Source: Verrucomicrobiia bacterium
GTDB taxonomy: Bacteria; Verrucomicrobiota; Verrucomicrobiia; Opitutales; Opitutaceae
Reading direction: 5' to 3'
Length of the DNA stretch: 7,295 nt
Assembly (NCBI GenBank): GCA_030424825.1
Contig: JAUHWE010000227.1
Span: 1 to 7,295, forward strand
The position numbers and the translations under genes are program-made. Positions 1-5,760 of the stretch are shown piece after piece (the first letter of the stretch is position 1; each line of letters begins with the position of its first letter). The notes beneath the pieces were generated by a model. That model was not told the origin of the DNA and did no database searches. It saw nothing but the letters and a program-made list of their open reading frames with translations.

Positions 1-2389
1 CCAGCAAGCGGGTGCCCTTAGCTGCCCAGTCGCGTGACGATCCAGTGCCGTACTCTTTGCCTGCGAGAACAACAAGCGGTGTGTTGTCTTGTTGATATTT
101 CATGGCAGCATCAAAAATGCTCATGGTTTCGCCGCTCGGGAAGTACTTGGTGTAACCACCCTCAACCCCGTCGAGCAATTGGTTTTTGATACGAACATTG
201 GCAAAGGTGCCGCGTGTCATGATTAAATCATTACCGCGACGGGATCCATAGGAATTGAAATCTTTCGGCTCAACCCCTTTAGACTGAAGAAACTGGCCTG
301 CAGGAGTCTCCGGTTTGAACGCGCCTGCCGGAGAAATATGGTCCGTGGTTACGGAGTCTCCCATAATCGCCAGTGGACGCATGCCTACGATCGGCTGGAT
401 CGTTCCCACACTCATTGAGAATCCATCGAAGAACGGTGGTTCATGTATGTATGTAGATTCTGGATTCCATTGGTAAATCGCCCCCGTTGACGACTCGATC
501 TGAGTCCACTCCTCATTAGAACTAGCGACATTGGAATACTGATTACCGAACATCTCCGTTTTTAAACCCGTCCGGATCGCGTTAGCGACTTCCTCATTAG
601 ACGGCCAAATATCCTTCAAATAGACATCCTTCCCGTCAGACCCTTGGCCGATGGGATCGTTGTACAGATCAATATCCACTCGACCAGCGAGGGCGTACGC
701 GACCACCAACGGTGGCGACATGAGAAAGTTCGATTTGATAGACCCATGAACGCGGGCTTCAAAATTCCGGTTGCCCGAAAGGACCGAGGCGGCGATCAGT
801 TCACCCTCTTTGATCGCGGATTCTATCTCCGGTGCCAAGGGACCGCTGTTGCCGATACAAGTCGTGCACCCATAGGCTACCAAATTGAAGCCGATCTGGT
901 CCAGATAGCTTTGCAGACCGGTCTCATTCAAATAGTCCGTCACAACTCGCGATCCAGGACCCAAACTCGTTTTCACGTAAGGGGCGACCGTCAATCCCCG
1001 CTCGACCGCTTTCTTGGCGAGCAAACCCGCAGCCAGCATCACGCCAGGATTCGATGTATTCGTGCAGGACGTGATGGCCGCGATCAAGACCGAGCCATGC
1101 CCAATCGAACCCGAACCATTCAGAGAAACCTGGGCCGCCCGCTTTTCCTCGGGCAAGCCAAAACCGCCCTCTGGAACCGGCTTGGTGAAAAGGTCGTTGA
1201 ACGTTTTCTTAAGCGCCGAAACTGAGATACGCTCTTTCGGGTTTTTCGGTCCGGCGACACTGGGCTCAATCTCACTCAAGTCGACGGAAATGCTCTTCGT
1301 GTAATCGATAGTCCCCGCTTCTGGAATTCCAAAAATCCCCTGCGCCTCGCAGTAGGATTTGATTACCTCGATCTGCGCGTCACTTCGACCGGTCTCCCGG
1401 AGATAATCGAGCGACTTTTCGTCAACCGGGAAAAATCCCATTGTGGCTCCATACTCCGGGGCCATGTTCGCGATCGTAGCCCGATCCGCTAGTGAAAGGT
1501 TGCGAGCGCCTTCGCCAAAATATTCAACAAACTTGCCCACCACGCCAAGCGCTCGGAGCCGTTCCGTGATTGTCAACGTCAGGTCAGTCGCCGTCACCCC
1601 TTCCTTGAGAGCGCCCTTTAGCTCGACGCCGACCACTTCTGGAGTCAGGAAATAAACCGGTTGTCCCAGCATTCCCGCTTCGGCTTCGATGCCACCAACA
1701 CCCCAGCCGACGATGCCTAGCCCGTTAATCATGGTGGTATGCGAATCCGTCCCCACCAAAGTATCGGGATAGTAAACAGCTCCGTCACCTACTTTACGGT
1801 TATGGACGACTTTAGCCAAATACTCGAGATTGACCTGGTGCACGATCCCGATTCCCGGAGGAACTACCTGGAACGTGTCAAATGCCTGCTGGCCCCATTT
1901 CAGAAATTCGTAGCGTTCCATATTCCGCTCGAACTCGATCGCCATGTTTTGCTTGAAGGCCTCGGCCGTCCCTGCCTTGTCAACTTGTACCGAGTGATCC
2001 ACGACAAGGTCAACGGGAACCAGCGGCTCGATCATCGAGGCGTCTTTTCCCAGCGAATCCACCGCCGAGCGCATGGCAGCCAGATCGACTAAAAGCGGCA
2101 CTCCGGTAAAATCCTGTAACACGATTCTCGAGACAACAAATGGGATCTCCTCCTGAGCAGGCGAGGCGGCATTCCAGTTCGCCAGCATTTTAACATCCTC
2201 TTCGGTCACGCGCTTTCCGTCACAATTGCGAAGGACCGACTCGAGCACGATTCTGATAGAGATCGGCAATCTCGAAATAGGCCCGACACCGCTCTCTTCT
2301 AGCGAAGGCAACGAATAGTAGTAAGACTCTCCAGCAGCTCCGGAGCGGAATGTTTTAAGTGAATTTAGCGGATTTGGTAGATCGCTCAT
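1..2389 (-). CDS. acnA: Aconitate hydratase A, C-terminus cut by window edge
   Basis: Cytoplasmic TCA-cycle enzyme that interconverts citrate and isocitrate through cis-aconitate, using a [4Fe-4S] cluster. The reading frame is open from the ATG at 2389 to base 1, giving 796 residues without interruption; E. coli AcnA has 891, so roughly the last 100 residues (rest of the swivel domain) lie outside the window. Visible signatures: [19 protein letters not shown] with D215 and H217, then [17 protein letters not shown]; the first cluster cysteine C442 in [12 protein letters not shown]508 and C511 in [12 protein letters not shown]; and [14 protein letters not shown] (783-796) with active-site Arg786. 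The 66- and 3-residue cysteine spacings equal those of the IRP1/AcnA family, which separates it from AcnB. The start fits the family: MSDLPNPL precedes a conserved [10 protein letters not shown] segment. No Shine-Dalgarno is seen before the ATG. A terminator lies upstream, so it probably has its own promoter within about 65 bases. Family assignment is secure. Confidence 0.95.
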   Translation of the reverse strand, partial: MSDLPNPLNSLKTFRSGAAGESYYYSLPSLEESGVGPISRLPISIRIVLESVLRNCDGKRVTEEDVKMLANWNAASPAQEEIPFVVSRIVLQDFTGVPLLVDLAAMRSAVDSLGKDASMIEPLVPVDLVVDHSVQVDKAGTAEAFKQNMAIEFERNMERYEFLKWGQQAFDTFQVVPPGIGIVHQVNLEYLAKVVHNRKVGDGAVYYPDTLVGTDSHTTMINGLGIVGWGVGGIEAEAGMLGQPVYFLTPEVVGVELKGALKEGVTATDLTLTITERLRALGVVGKFVEYFGEGARNLSLADRATIANMAPEYGATMGFFPVDEKSLDYLRETGRSDAQIEVIKSYCEAQGIFGIPEAGTIDYTKSISVDLSEIEPSVAGPKNPKERISVSALKKTFNDLFTKPVPEGGFGLPEEKRAAQVSLNGSGSIGHGSVLIAAITSCTNTSNPGVMLAAGLLAKKAVERGLTVAPYVKTSLGPGSRVVTDYLNETGLQSYLDQIGFNLVAYGCTTCIGNSGPLAPEIESAIKEGELIAASVLSGNRNFEARVHGSIKSNFLMSPPLVVAYALAGRVDIDLYNDPIGQGSDGKDVYLKDIWPSNEEVANAIRTGLKTEMFGNQYSNVASSNEEWTQIESSTGAIYQWNPESTYIHEPPFFDGFSMSVGTIQPIVGMRPLAIMGDSVTTDHISPAGAFKPETPAGQFLQSKGVEPKDFNSYGSRRGNDLIMTRGTFANVRIKNQLLDGVEGGYTKYFPSGETMSIFDAAMKYQQDNTPLVVLAGKEYGTGSSRDWAAKGTRLL

Positions 2390-2454
2390 TTTAATTGGTT
2401 TATGGAATGGGTCGGGCCAATGTACTTCCCGATCGTGGATTAAGCTAATAGGCT

Positions 2455-2492
2455 ATTACAAAACAGGACGACCCTAATCCGGGATCGTCCTG
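2455..2492 (-). terminator. Intrinsic terminator of the peroxiredoxin gene
   Basis: Read on the minus strand, CAGGACGA (2492-2485) pairs perfectly with TCGTCCTG (2471-2464). After one bulged T, a CCC/GGG stem closes a six-base loop GGATTA. The hairpin is followed at once by TTTTGTAAT. It begins 17 bases after the peroxiredoxin stop codon and lies before acnA. This is a textbook Rho-independent arrangement on the minus strand. On the plus strand no T-run follows directly, so it is not read as bidirectional. Confidence 0.8.
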
Positions 2493-2508
2493 CGAACAAA
2501 TTGAATTT

Positions 2509-2982
2509 TTAGGCAAGCGCCGCCTTGATCGCGTCGAAATCCGGCAGCTGCTTGGGATCGTCACTCGACTCGCTGTAAACAACCGTTCCCTCCTTATCGA
2601 TAACGAACGCGGAACGCTTGGAGACGCCTTTGAGACCAATCAAGTCCTCAAACAACACATCGTAAGCCGTGCTAACCTCTTTGTTGAAGTCGCTTAAAAG
2701 CGGAAACTTGAACCCACCGTTCGCATTCGCGAAAGCTTCCTGGGAGAAGGGGCTGTCGACGCTGATCCCGTAGACTTGGGCATTGAGGCCTTCGTAGTCG
2801 CCCAGAGAATCGCGGATCGAGCACAACTCGTCCTGACAGACTCCCGTAAACGCGAGGGGGAAAAACAGTAGCACAGTCGAGGATTTTCCGAAGTTATCGC
2901 TTAGAGTGACATCGGCTAGACCGTCGTCATTCTTCGTCTTTAAAGTGAAATCCGGAGCTTTGGATCCAGTTGCAATTGCCAT
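2509..2982 (-). CDS. Peroxiredoxin, AhpE-like with a BCP-type cysteine pair
   Basis: Thiol peroxidase of 157 residues, expected to reduce hydrogen peroxide or organic hydroperoxides in the cytoplasm using a thiol donor. The thioredoxin-fold start APDFTLKTK (9-17) is followed by the peroxidatic motif PLAFTGVC (P42, T46, C49), the Prx PxxxTxxC signature. The conserved arginine is R123 in SKRSAFVID. FFPLAFTGVCQ and FPLLSDF (93-99) resemble AhpE of Mycobacterium, a 1-Cys enzyme. However, a second cysteine C54 follows C49 by five residues, the C-x4-C spacing of E. coli Bcp (PrxQ), where the second cysteine is resolving. These are the only two cysteines. The ATG at 2982 is chosen because MAIATGSKAPDF matches the usual N-terminus. 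No Shine-Dalgarno precedes it; the upstream bases are A/T-rich. It lies between a methyltransferase and acnA on the same strand and ends in a good terminator. Subfamily name is less certain than the family. Confidence 0.95.
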   Translation of the reverse strand: MAIATGSKAPDFTLKTKNDDGLADVTLSDNFGKSSTVLLFFPLAFTGVCQDELCSIRDSLGDYEGLNAQVYGISVDSPFSQEAFANANGGFKFPLLSDFNKEVSTAYDVLFEDLIGLKGVSKRSAFVIDKEGTVVYSESSDDPKQLPDFDAIKAALA

Positions 2983-3140
2983 AATATTATAGTGGTTAAT
3001 TCGTTGAAAACTATAAGGACCCGTGAGGATTGCGATTTAAGAATCTGAGGCAAATCGAAAGCGCACTTTTCGAACGATTTTAGACGATGGGGAAAATCCT
3101 CGGGTACTCTCAAAATAAAACCCGCGCCACGACCTTCCTC
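2983..3140 (-). promoter_or_regulatory. Upstream region of the peroxiredoxin gene
   Basis: This 158-base gap should hold the peroxiredoxin promoter, since the methyltransferase upstream ends at 3141 on the same strand. Two -10-like hexamers are seen on the minus strand: TATAGT (3015-3010), which would give a leader of about 20 bases, and TATAAT (2991-2986), which sits only three bases before the ATG and is too close for normal spacing. Neither has a recognisable -35 at 16-18 bases. No clear terminator for the methyltransferase is present, so read-through is possible. The assignment is weak. Confidence 0.25.
3033..3080. repeat. Three CGATTT sites in alternating orientation
   Basis: CGATTT occurs at 3033-3038 and 3075-3080 on the plus strand, and as AAATCG at 3052-3057 in between. 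The two outer copies share a longer form: CGATTTAAGA and CGATTTTAGA, nine of ten bases. The middle copy forms an inverted repeat with either neighbour. Site centres are 19 and 23 bases apart, near two helical turns. The cluster lies directly upstream of the -10-like hexamers of the peroxiredoxin gene, a position suited to an operator. Binding is inference only; chance recurrence of a 6-mer is possible. Confidence 0.35.
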
Positions 3141-4013
3141 CTAGCGCCTCGCTATCGCCCAAACGTTGTCGTTCGTCGGCAAACGATCGTAGAAGTTCAT
3201 CTTCCACAACTTAAGCCCGGAAGTCTCGATCATGCGCGTCAAGGTACGAGGAGTGAAATAGTTCACATGGTCGGGATAGCGAAAGCCGCACCAACTCTTT
3301 TGCCGGATGAACCGGTTCCAGCAGCCGTAATTCGGCACCTTTATGATGGCATACCCCCCTTTCCTCAACTTGCTGGAAACTGCTCGCAACACTTCGAGCG
3401 GCTCCACTTCATGCTCCAAGTAAGAACAAAAAACCACGAGATCCGCGCTGTCGTCTTCCAGCAAATTCAACCCGTTGAGAGCCGAGGAGTGAATGCAGCG
3501 ACCTCCCAAGTGCGACAATCGTTCATCCGTTTCCTTGGCTAGCTGGGCAGAGATCTCGATCCCGACCGGACTCACGGAAACGCCCCTCCGCTCCTGGAAA
3601 TAGCTGCTGATGCGACAAAGCTTCTCCCCGGTTCCACACCCCACATCAATCATGGTGATTGCATCCCGAACTCCCATTTCTTCGGAAATCCGGCTGAGAA
3701 TGCGATAGGCGACCCGCTCGATGCGTTCTCTTTTCTGCACCTTCCGACGCGCCGACTTGCTCAATTTGCTCGCGAAGGCGACCAGCGGCTCCTCTTTGCG
3801 GCGGCGCTTCTTTTCCTCTTCAAAGGTTTTCTCCCAAGCGAACTCCTCGACCAGTTGCGAATACTCTGGCGGGTTCTCCAAGAACACCATACCGGTCTCG
3901 AGACACTCAACCACCCTCCATTCTCCATTCGAATAAGGCGTTTCTTTTACAGGTGTTTGGGTTCCTGTTAAGGGATTACTTCTTGGCATGTTACCGGACT
4001 GAATCGTGGGCAT
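3141..4013 (-). CDS. Class I SAM-dependent methyltransferase
   Basis: A 290-residue protein expected to transfer a methyl group from S-adenosylmethionine to an unknown acceptor. The Rossmann core starts with motif I, MIDVGCGTG (121-129), followed by an acidic residue at the end of strand 2 (E153 in GIEIS) and DLVVFCSYLEHEVEP (191-205), the H-E/H-V position typical of Methyltransf_23-like enzymes. GGYAIIKVPNYG and PDHVNYFTPRTL (248-259) follow, also usual for that group. Residues 33-49 (RVVECLETGMVFLENPP) match the N-terminal piece that in many relatives follows a small zinc ribbon; the paired CxxC motifs of that ribbon are not present here. Residues 61-101 are dense in K, R and E and probably form a long helix. 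The start at 4013 could instead be the ATG at 3989 (residue 9); neither has a Shine-Dalgarno. It runs divergently from the hydrolase at 4240. The substrate cannot be told; no sugar or polysaccharide genes stand beside it. Confidence 0.9.
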   Translation of the reverse strand: MPTIQSGNMPRSNPLTGTQTPVKETPYSNGEWRVVECLETGMVFLENPPEYSQLVEEFAWEKTFEEEKKRRRKEEPLVAFASKLSKSARRKVQKRERIERVAYRILSRISEEMGVRDAITMIDVGCGTGEKLCRISSYFQERRGVSVSPVGIEISAQLAKETDERLSHLGGRCIHSSALNGLNLLEDDSADLVVFCSYLEHEVEPLEVLRAVSSKLRKGGYAIIKVPNYGCWNRFIRQKSWCGFRYPDHVNYFTPRTLTRMIETSGLKLWKMNFYDRLPTNDNVWAIARR

Positions 4014-4239
4014 TGAACAACAGTCATCTCATTTGTCACTCCCTAATCTTGCCAGCACCAACCGGTACCAGCGCTCAATCCTTATCCCTTGGTGCGCATT
4101 CTCCCCGTGCGGCGCCTAAGTGATACCCTGCCTCAAAAAGCATGGCAACGAGCCCTTTTTGAAACTTGTCGACCACCGAAATCCAGCGCAGAACCTCAAC
4201 CTGCAAAATCTCGGATCCAACCGAACCACTTATCGAATT
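4014..4239. other. Divergent intergenic region
   Basis: This gap separates the minus-strand methyltransferase from the plus-strand hydrolase and should contain both promoters. I found no credible -35/-10 pair for either gene and no coding signature in any frame. The only distinct structure is the inverted repeat at 4133-4162, listed separately. The plus-strand frame of the hydrolase is open back to a GTG at 4120, but that 40-residue stretch has no protein character and would bury the signal peptide. Confidence 0.6.
4133..4162. repeat. Terminator-like inverted repeat in divergent region
   Basis: TCAAAAAG (4133-4140) and CTTTTTGA (4155-4162) are perfect inverted repeats of eight bases. Inside them GGC (4144-4146) and GCC (4152-4154) pair around the loop AACGA, leaving CAT as a three-base bulge on one side. 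The A-run, short GC stem and T-run resemble a bidirectional intrinsic terminator, but no gene ends here: the site is 77 bases upstream of the hydrolase start. It could be an operator, an attenuator in the hydrolase leader, or chance. Confidence 0.4.
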
Positions 4240-4728
4240 ATGAAAGCAAACGCCTTTCTAACAATCATAGCTCTATTCATCGCAGGCCCAGGCCTCGCGA
4301 ACGCCAACTCCTATCAGCCTTGCGCATGGGAAAAGCAAATTGTCGCCGCCTGTCTCGTTCTGGAAGCGGCCGATCAGGGCGAATTGGGGATGAGGGGTGT
4401 CGCCTCCGTCATCCTAAATCGGGCAGACGGCAATCACGCTAAAGTCATGCGCGTGGTTAAAAAGCCCTACGCCTTCAGCGCCCTCAATGCCGCCACGACC
4501 GGTCGCACCGGGTCCAACGGATTTGCCAGCCATGTCCAGAAAGCCTCTCGCGACCGCCTATGGCGCTCCGCCCTGCAGATCGTCGACGAGCTCTACACGC
4601 GCGACTGGCGGGATGTCACCAACGGCGCTGACCACTACGCCCGCAAGGACCTTCGCCCTTCATGGGTTCGATCGATGTCCCGAACGACCACGATCGGTTC
4701 CCACGCCTTCTACGCGAACTACCAATAG
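4240..4728 (+). CDS. Secreted SleB/CwlJ-type cell-wall hydrolase
   Basis: A 162-residue protein predicted to cut peptidoglycan outside the cytoplasmic membrane, as the SleB/CwlJ (Hydrolase_2) family does. A signal peptide is clear: K2, a hydrophobic run FLTIIALFIAG (6-16) and an A-x-A site LANA ending at residue 22. The mature part is one catalytic domain: LVLEAADQGELGMRGVASVILNR (39-61 region) contains the expected catalytic Glu42 and the family's A-x-V-x-x-NR helix; PYAFSAL (76-82) matches the QFS-type segment; NGADHYARKDLRPSW (128-142) matches the family's ATHYHA-x-x-x-x-P-x-W signature; and GSHAFYANY (153-161) ends the domain. No LysM, SPOR or PG-binding domain is attached. The ATG at 4240 is chosen because it opens directly into the signal peptide. 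No Shine-Dalgarno is visible. SleB and CwlJ are named for spore germination in Bacillus, but the family is common in non-spore-forming Gram-negatives, where the role is general wall turnover (inferred). The next gene on this strand begins 171 bases later. Confidence 0.88.
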   Translation: MKANAFLTIIALFIAGPGLANANSYQPCAWEKQIVAACLVLEAADQGELGMRGVASVILNRADGNHAKVMRVVKKPYAFSALNAATTGRTGSNGFASHVQKASRDRLWRSALQIVDELYTRDWRDVTNGADHYARKDLRPSWVRSMSRTTTIGSHAFYANYQ

Positions 4729-4899
4729 CTGGTTGGGCTACCAAAGCGCTCCGCCCCGCTCAAAGGGCGCCTAACGGAATCGTCGTTTCGAGTTTCCGGT
4801 CGAGTTGAGGCACGGGCTTGACGACGGTGATTGAATCGTGAATGCGACGACAGTTGCCCTCGCTGGACCGATCCCTACCTTCCCGTCTTTTCCAAGAAT
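4729..4899 (+). other. Intergenic gap before the MYG1-family gene
   Basis: The gap holds no recognisable terminator for the hydrolase: a short CGCCC/GGGCG pairing near 4754-4771 lacks a following T-run. The downstream frame remains open back to a TTG at 4831, but those 23 residues have no homology character. A TTGACG at 4818-4823 resembles a -35 box but has no matching -10. Whether the two plus-strand genes are cotranscribed cannot be decided. Confidence 0.45.
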
Positions 4900-5760
4900 A
4901 TGATCGATTCCATCCTCACCCATCCTGGTAGTGCCCACAAAGACGAATTCCTCGCCTGTTGCGTTCTCATATCTCAAAACCCGGTTGAGATTCAACGCCG
5001 AGAGCCCGAGAAGGCCGACCTCGAAGATCCCACCGTCTGCGTCGTTGATGTTGGTGATTCACACGATCCCACAAATTTAAATTTCGACCACCACCAATTT
5101 CCCCGCGATGCGGTTCCCACCTGCTCGCTTTCCCTCGTTCTCAAACACCTCGAACTTTACGACGACGCCAGGGCCTTTTGCGACTGGCTGGAGCCCGCCG
5201 AATGGTTCGATTGCCGCGGCGCCAACGGGACCGCGCGTTGGCTGGGCGTCGAACGGGATATTATCGGAAAGCTCAGCTCACCCATCGACATCACTTTGCT
5301 TCGTCGCTTCGCCGCCGATAATCGCCATTCCCCTGGTCAACCTTTGTGGGAAGTCATGAAGATGATCGGCGACGATCTGGTGGACTATTTGAAATCCCTC
5401 CGAGAGCGCCTCGACTTTATCGCCTCTCATTCGGATACCTGGAGCATCGAAAGCGGCACTGCTTCCCTACAAGCCATTTTCTTGCCACGTACCGATCCGC
5501 TCCCTCAGGAGCCTTCTATGGGACTGCCACGCTACATCGAGGAACAGGGTCTCGGCCAAACCGCACACGCCATGATCTATCCCGATCGCCGCGGCGACGG
5601 GTACGGACTTTCTCGATACAATGACCATCCCAAAATGGACTTTACTCGGATCAAGGACGAGCCCGATGTACATTTTGCCCACGCCGCAGGATTTGTTGCC
5701 AAGACATCCGCTACGGATACCGAACGTCTCAAGGAACTTATAGCGAAAAGCTACTGCTGA
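4900..5760 (+). CDS. MYG1-family (UPF0160, DHH-like) putative nuclease
   Basis: A 286-residue member of the MYG1/UPF0160 family, related to DHH phosphoesterases. Motifs in order: THPGSAHKDEFLACCVL (7-23) with H8, H13 and D15, the family's H-x-G-x-x-H-x-DE start; VCVVDVGD (46-53) with D50; FDHHQF (62-67) with D63, H64 and H65, the DHH motif; EWFDCRG (101-107) with D104; and C-terminal VHFAHAAGFVAKT (257-269), the H-A-x-GF segment. These are the metal-binding residues expected of the family. Human MYG1 is reported as a 3'-5' RNA exonuclease in nucleus and mitochondria; the bacterial role is unknown, so RNA or oligonucleotide hydrolysis here is inference. The ATG at 4900 is preferred over the TTG at 4831 because homologs begin a few residues before THPG. 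No Shine-Dalgarno beyond a weak AAGA. Its last 10 bases overlap the convergent symporter gene, so no separate terminator fits between them. Confidence 0.9.
   Translation: MIDSILTHPGSAHKDEFLACCVLISQNPVEIQRREPEKADLEDPTVCVVDVGDSHDPTNLNFDHHQFPRDAVPTCSLSLVLKHLELYDDARAFCDWLEPAEWFDCRGANGTARWLGVERDIIGKLSSPIDITLLRRFAADNRHSPGQPLWEVMKMIGDDLVDYLKSLRERLDFIASHSDTWSIESGTASLQAIFLPRTDPLPQEPSMGLPRYIEEQGLGQTAHAMIYPDRRGDGYGLSRYNDHPKMDFTRIKDEPDVHFAHAAGFVAKTSATDTERLKELIAKSYC

Noticed and set aside
644..2092. Plus-strand open frames of up to 193 codons across 644-2092
   Set aside because: They lie antisense to a continuous, strongly conserved aconitase frame, and their translations show no family motifs.
2509..2982. 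Peroxiredoxin and acnA as one oxidative-stress operon
   Set aside because: A strong intrinsic terminator and 119 bases separate them, so separate units are more likely.
2986..2991. Perfect TATAAT on the minus strand as the peroxiredoxin promoter -10
   Set aside because: It ends three bases before the ATG, so transcription would be expected to start inside the gene; no -35 is present at 16-18 bases.
3076..3098. GATTTT/AAAATC inverted repeat as a methyltransferase terminator
   Set aside because: The six-base stem is nearly all A/T, the loop is 11 bases, and no T-run follows on the minus strand.
4120..4239. GTG start giving the hydrolase 40 more residues
   Set aside because: It would place a normal signal peptide in the middle of the protein; the ATG at 4240 starts directly before it.
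4754..4771. CGCCC/GGGCG hairpin as a terminator after the hydrolase
   Set aside because: Only five base pairs with no T-run downstream.
4831..4899. TTG start giving the MYG1-family protein 23 more residues
   Set aside because: The added residues have no family match, and the ATG at 4900 opens just before the conserved THPG motif.
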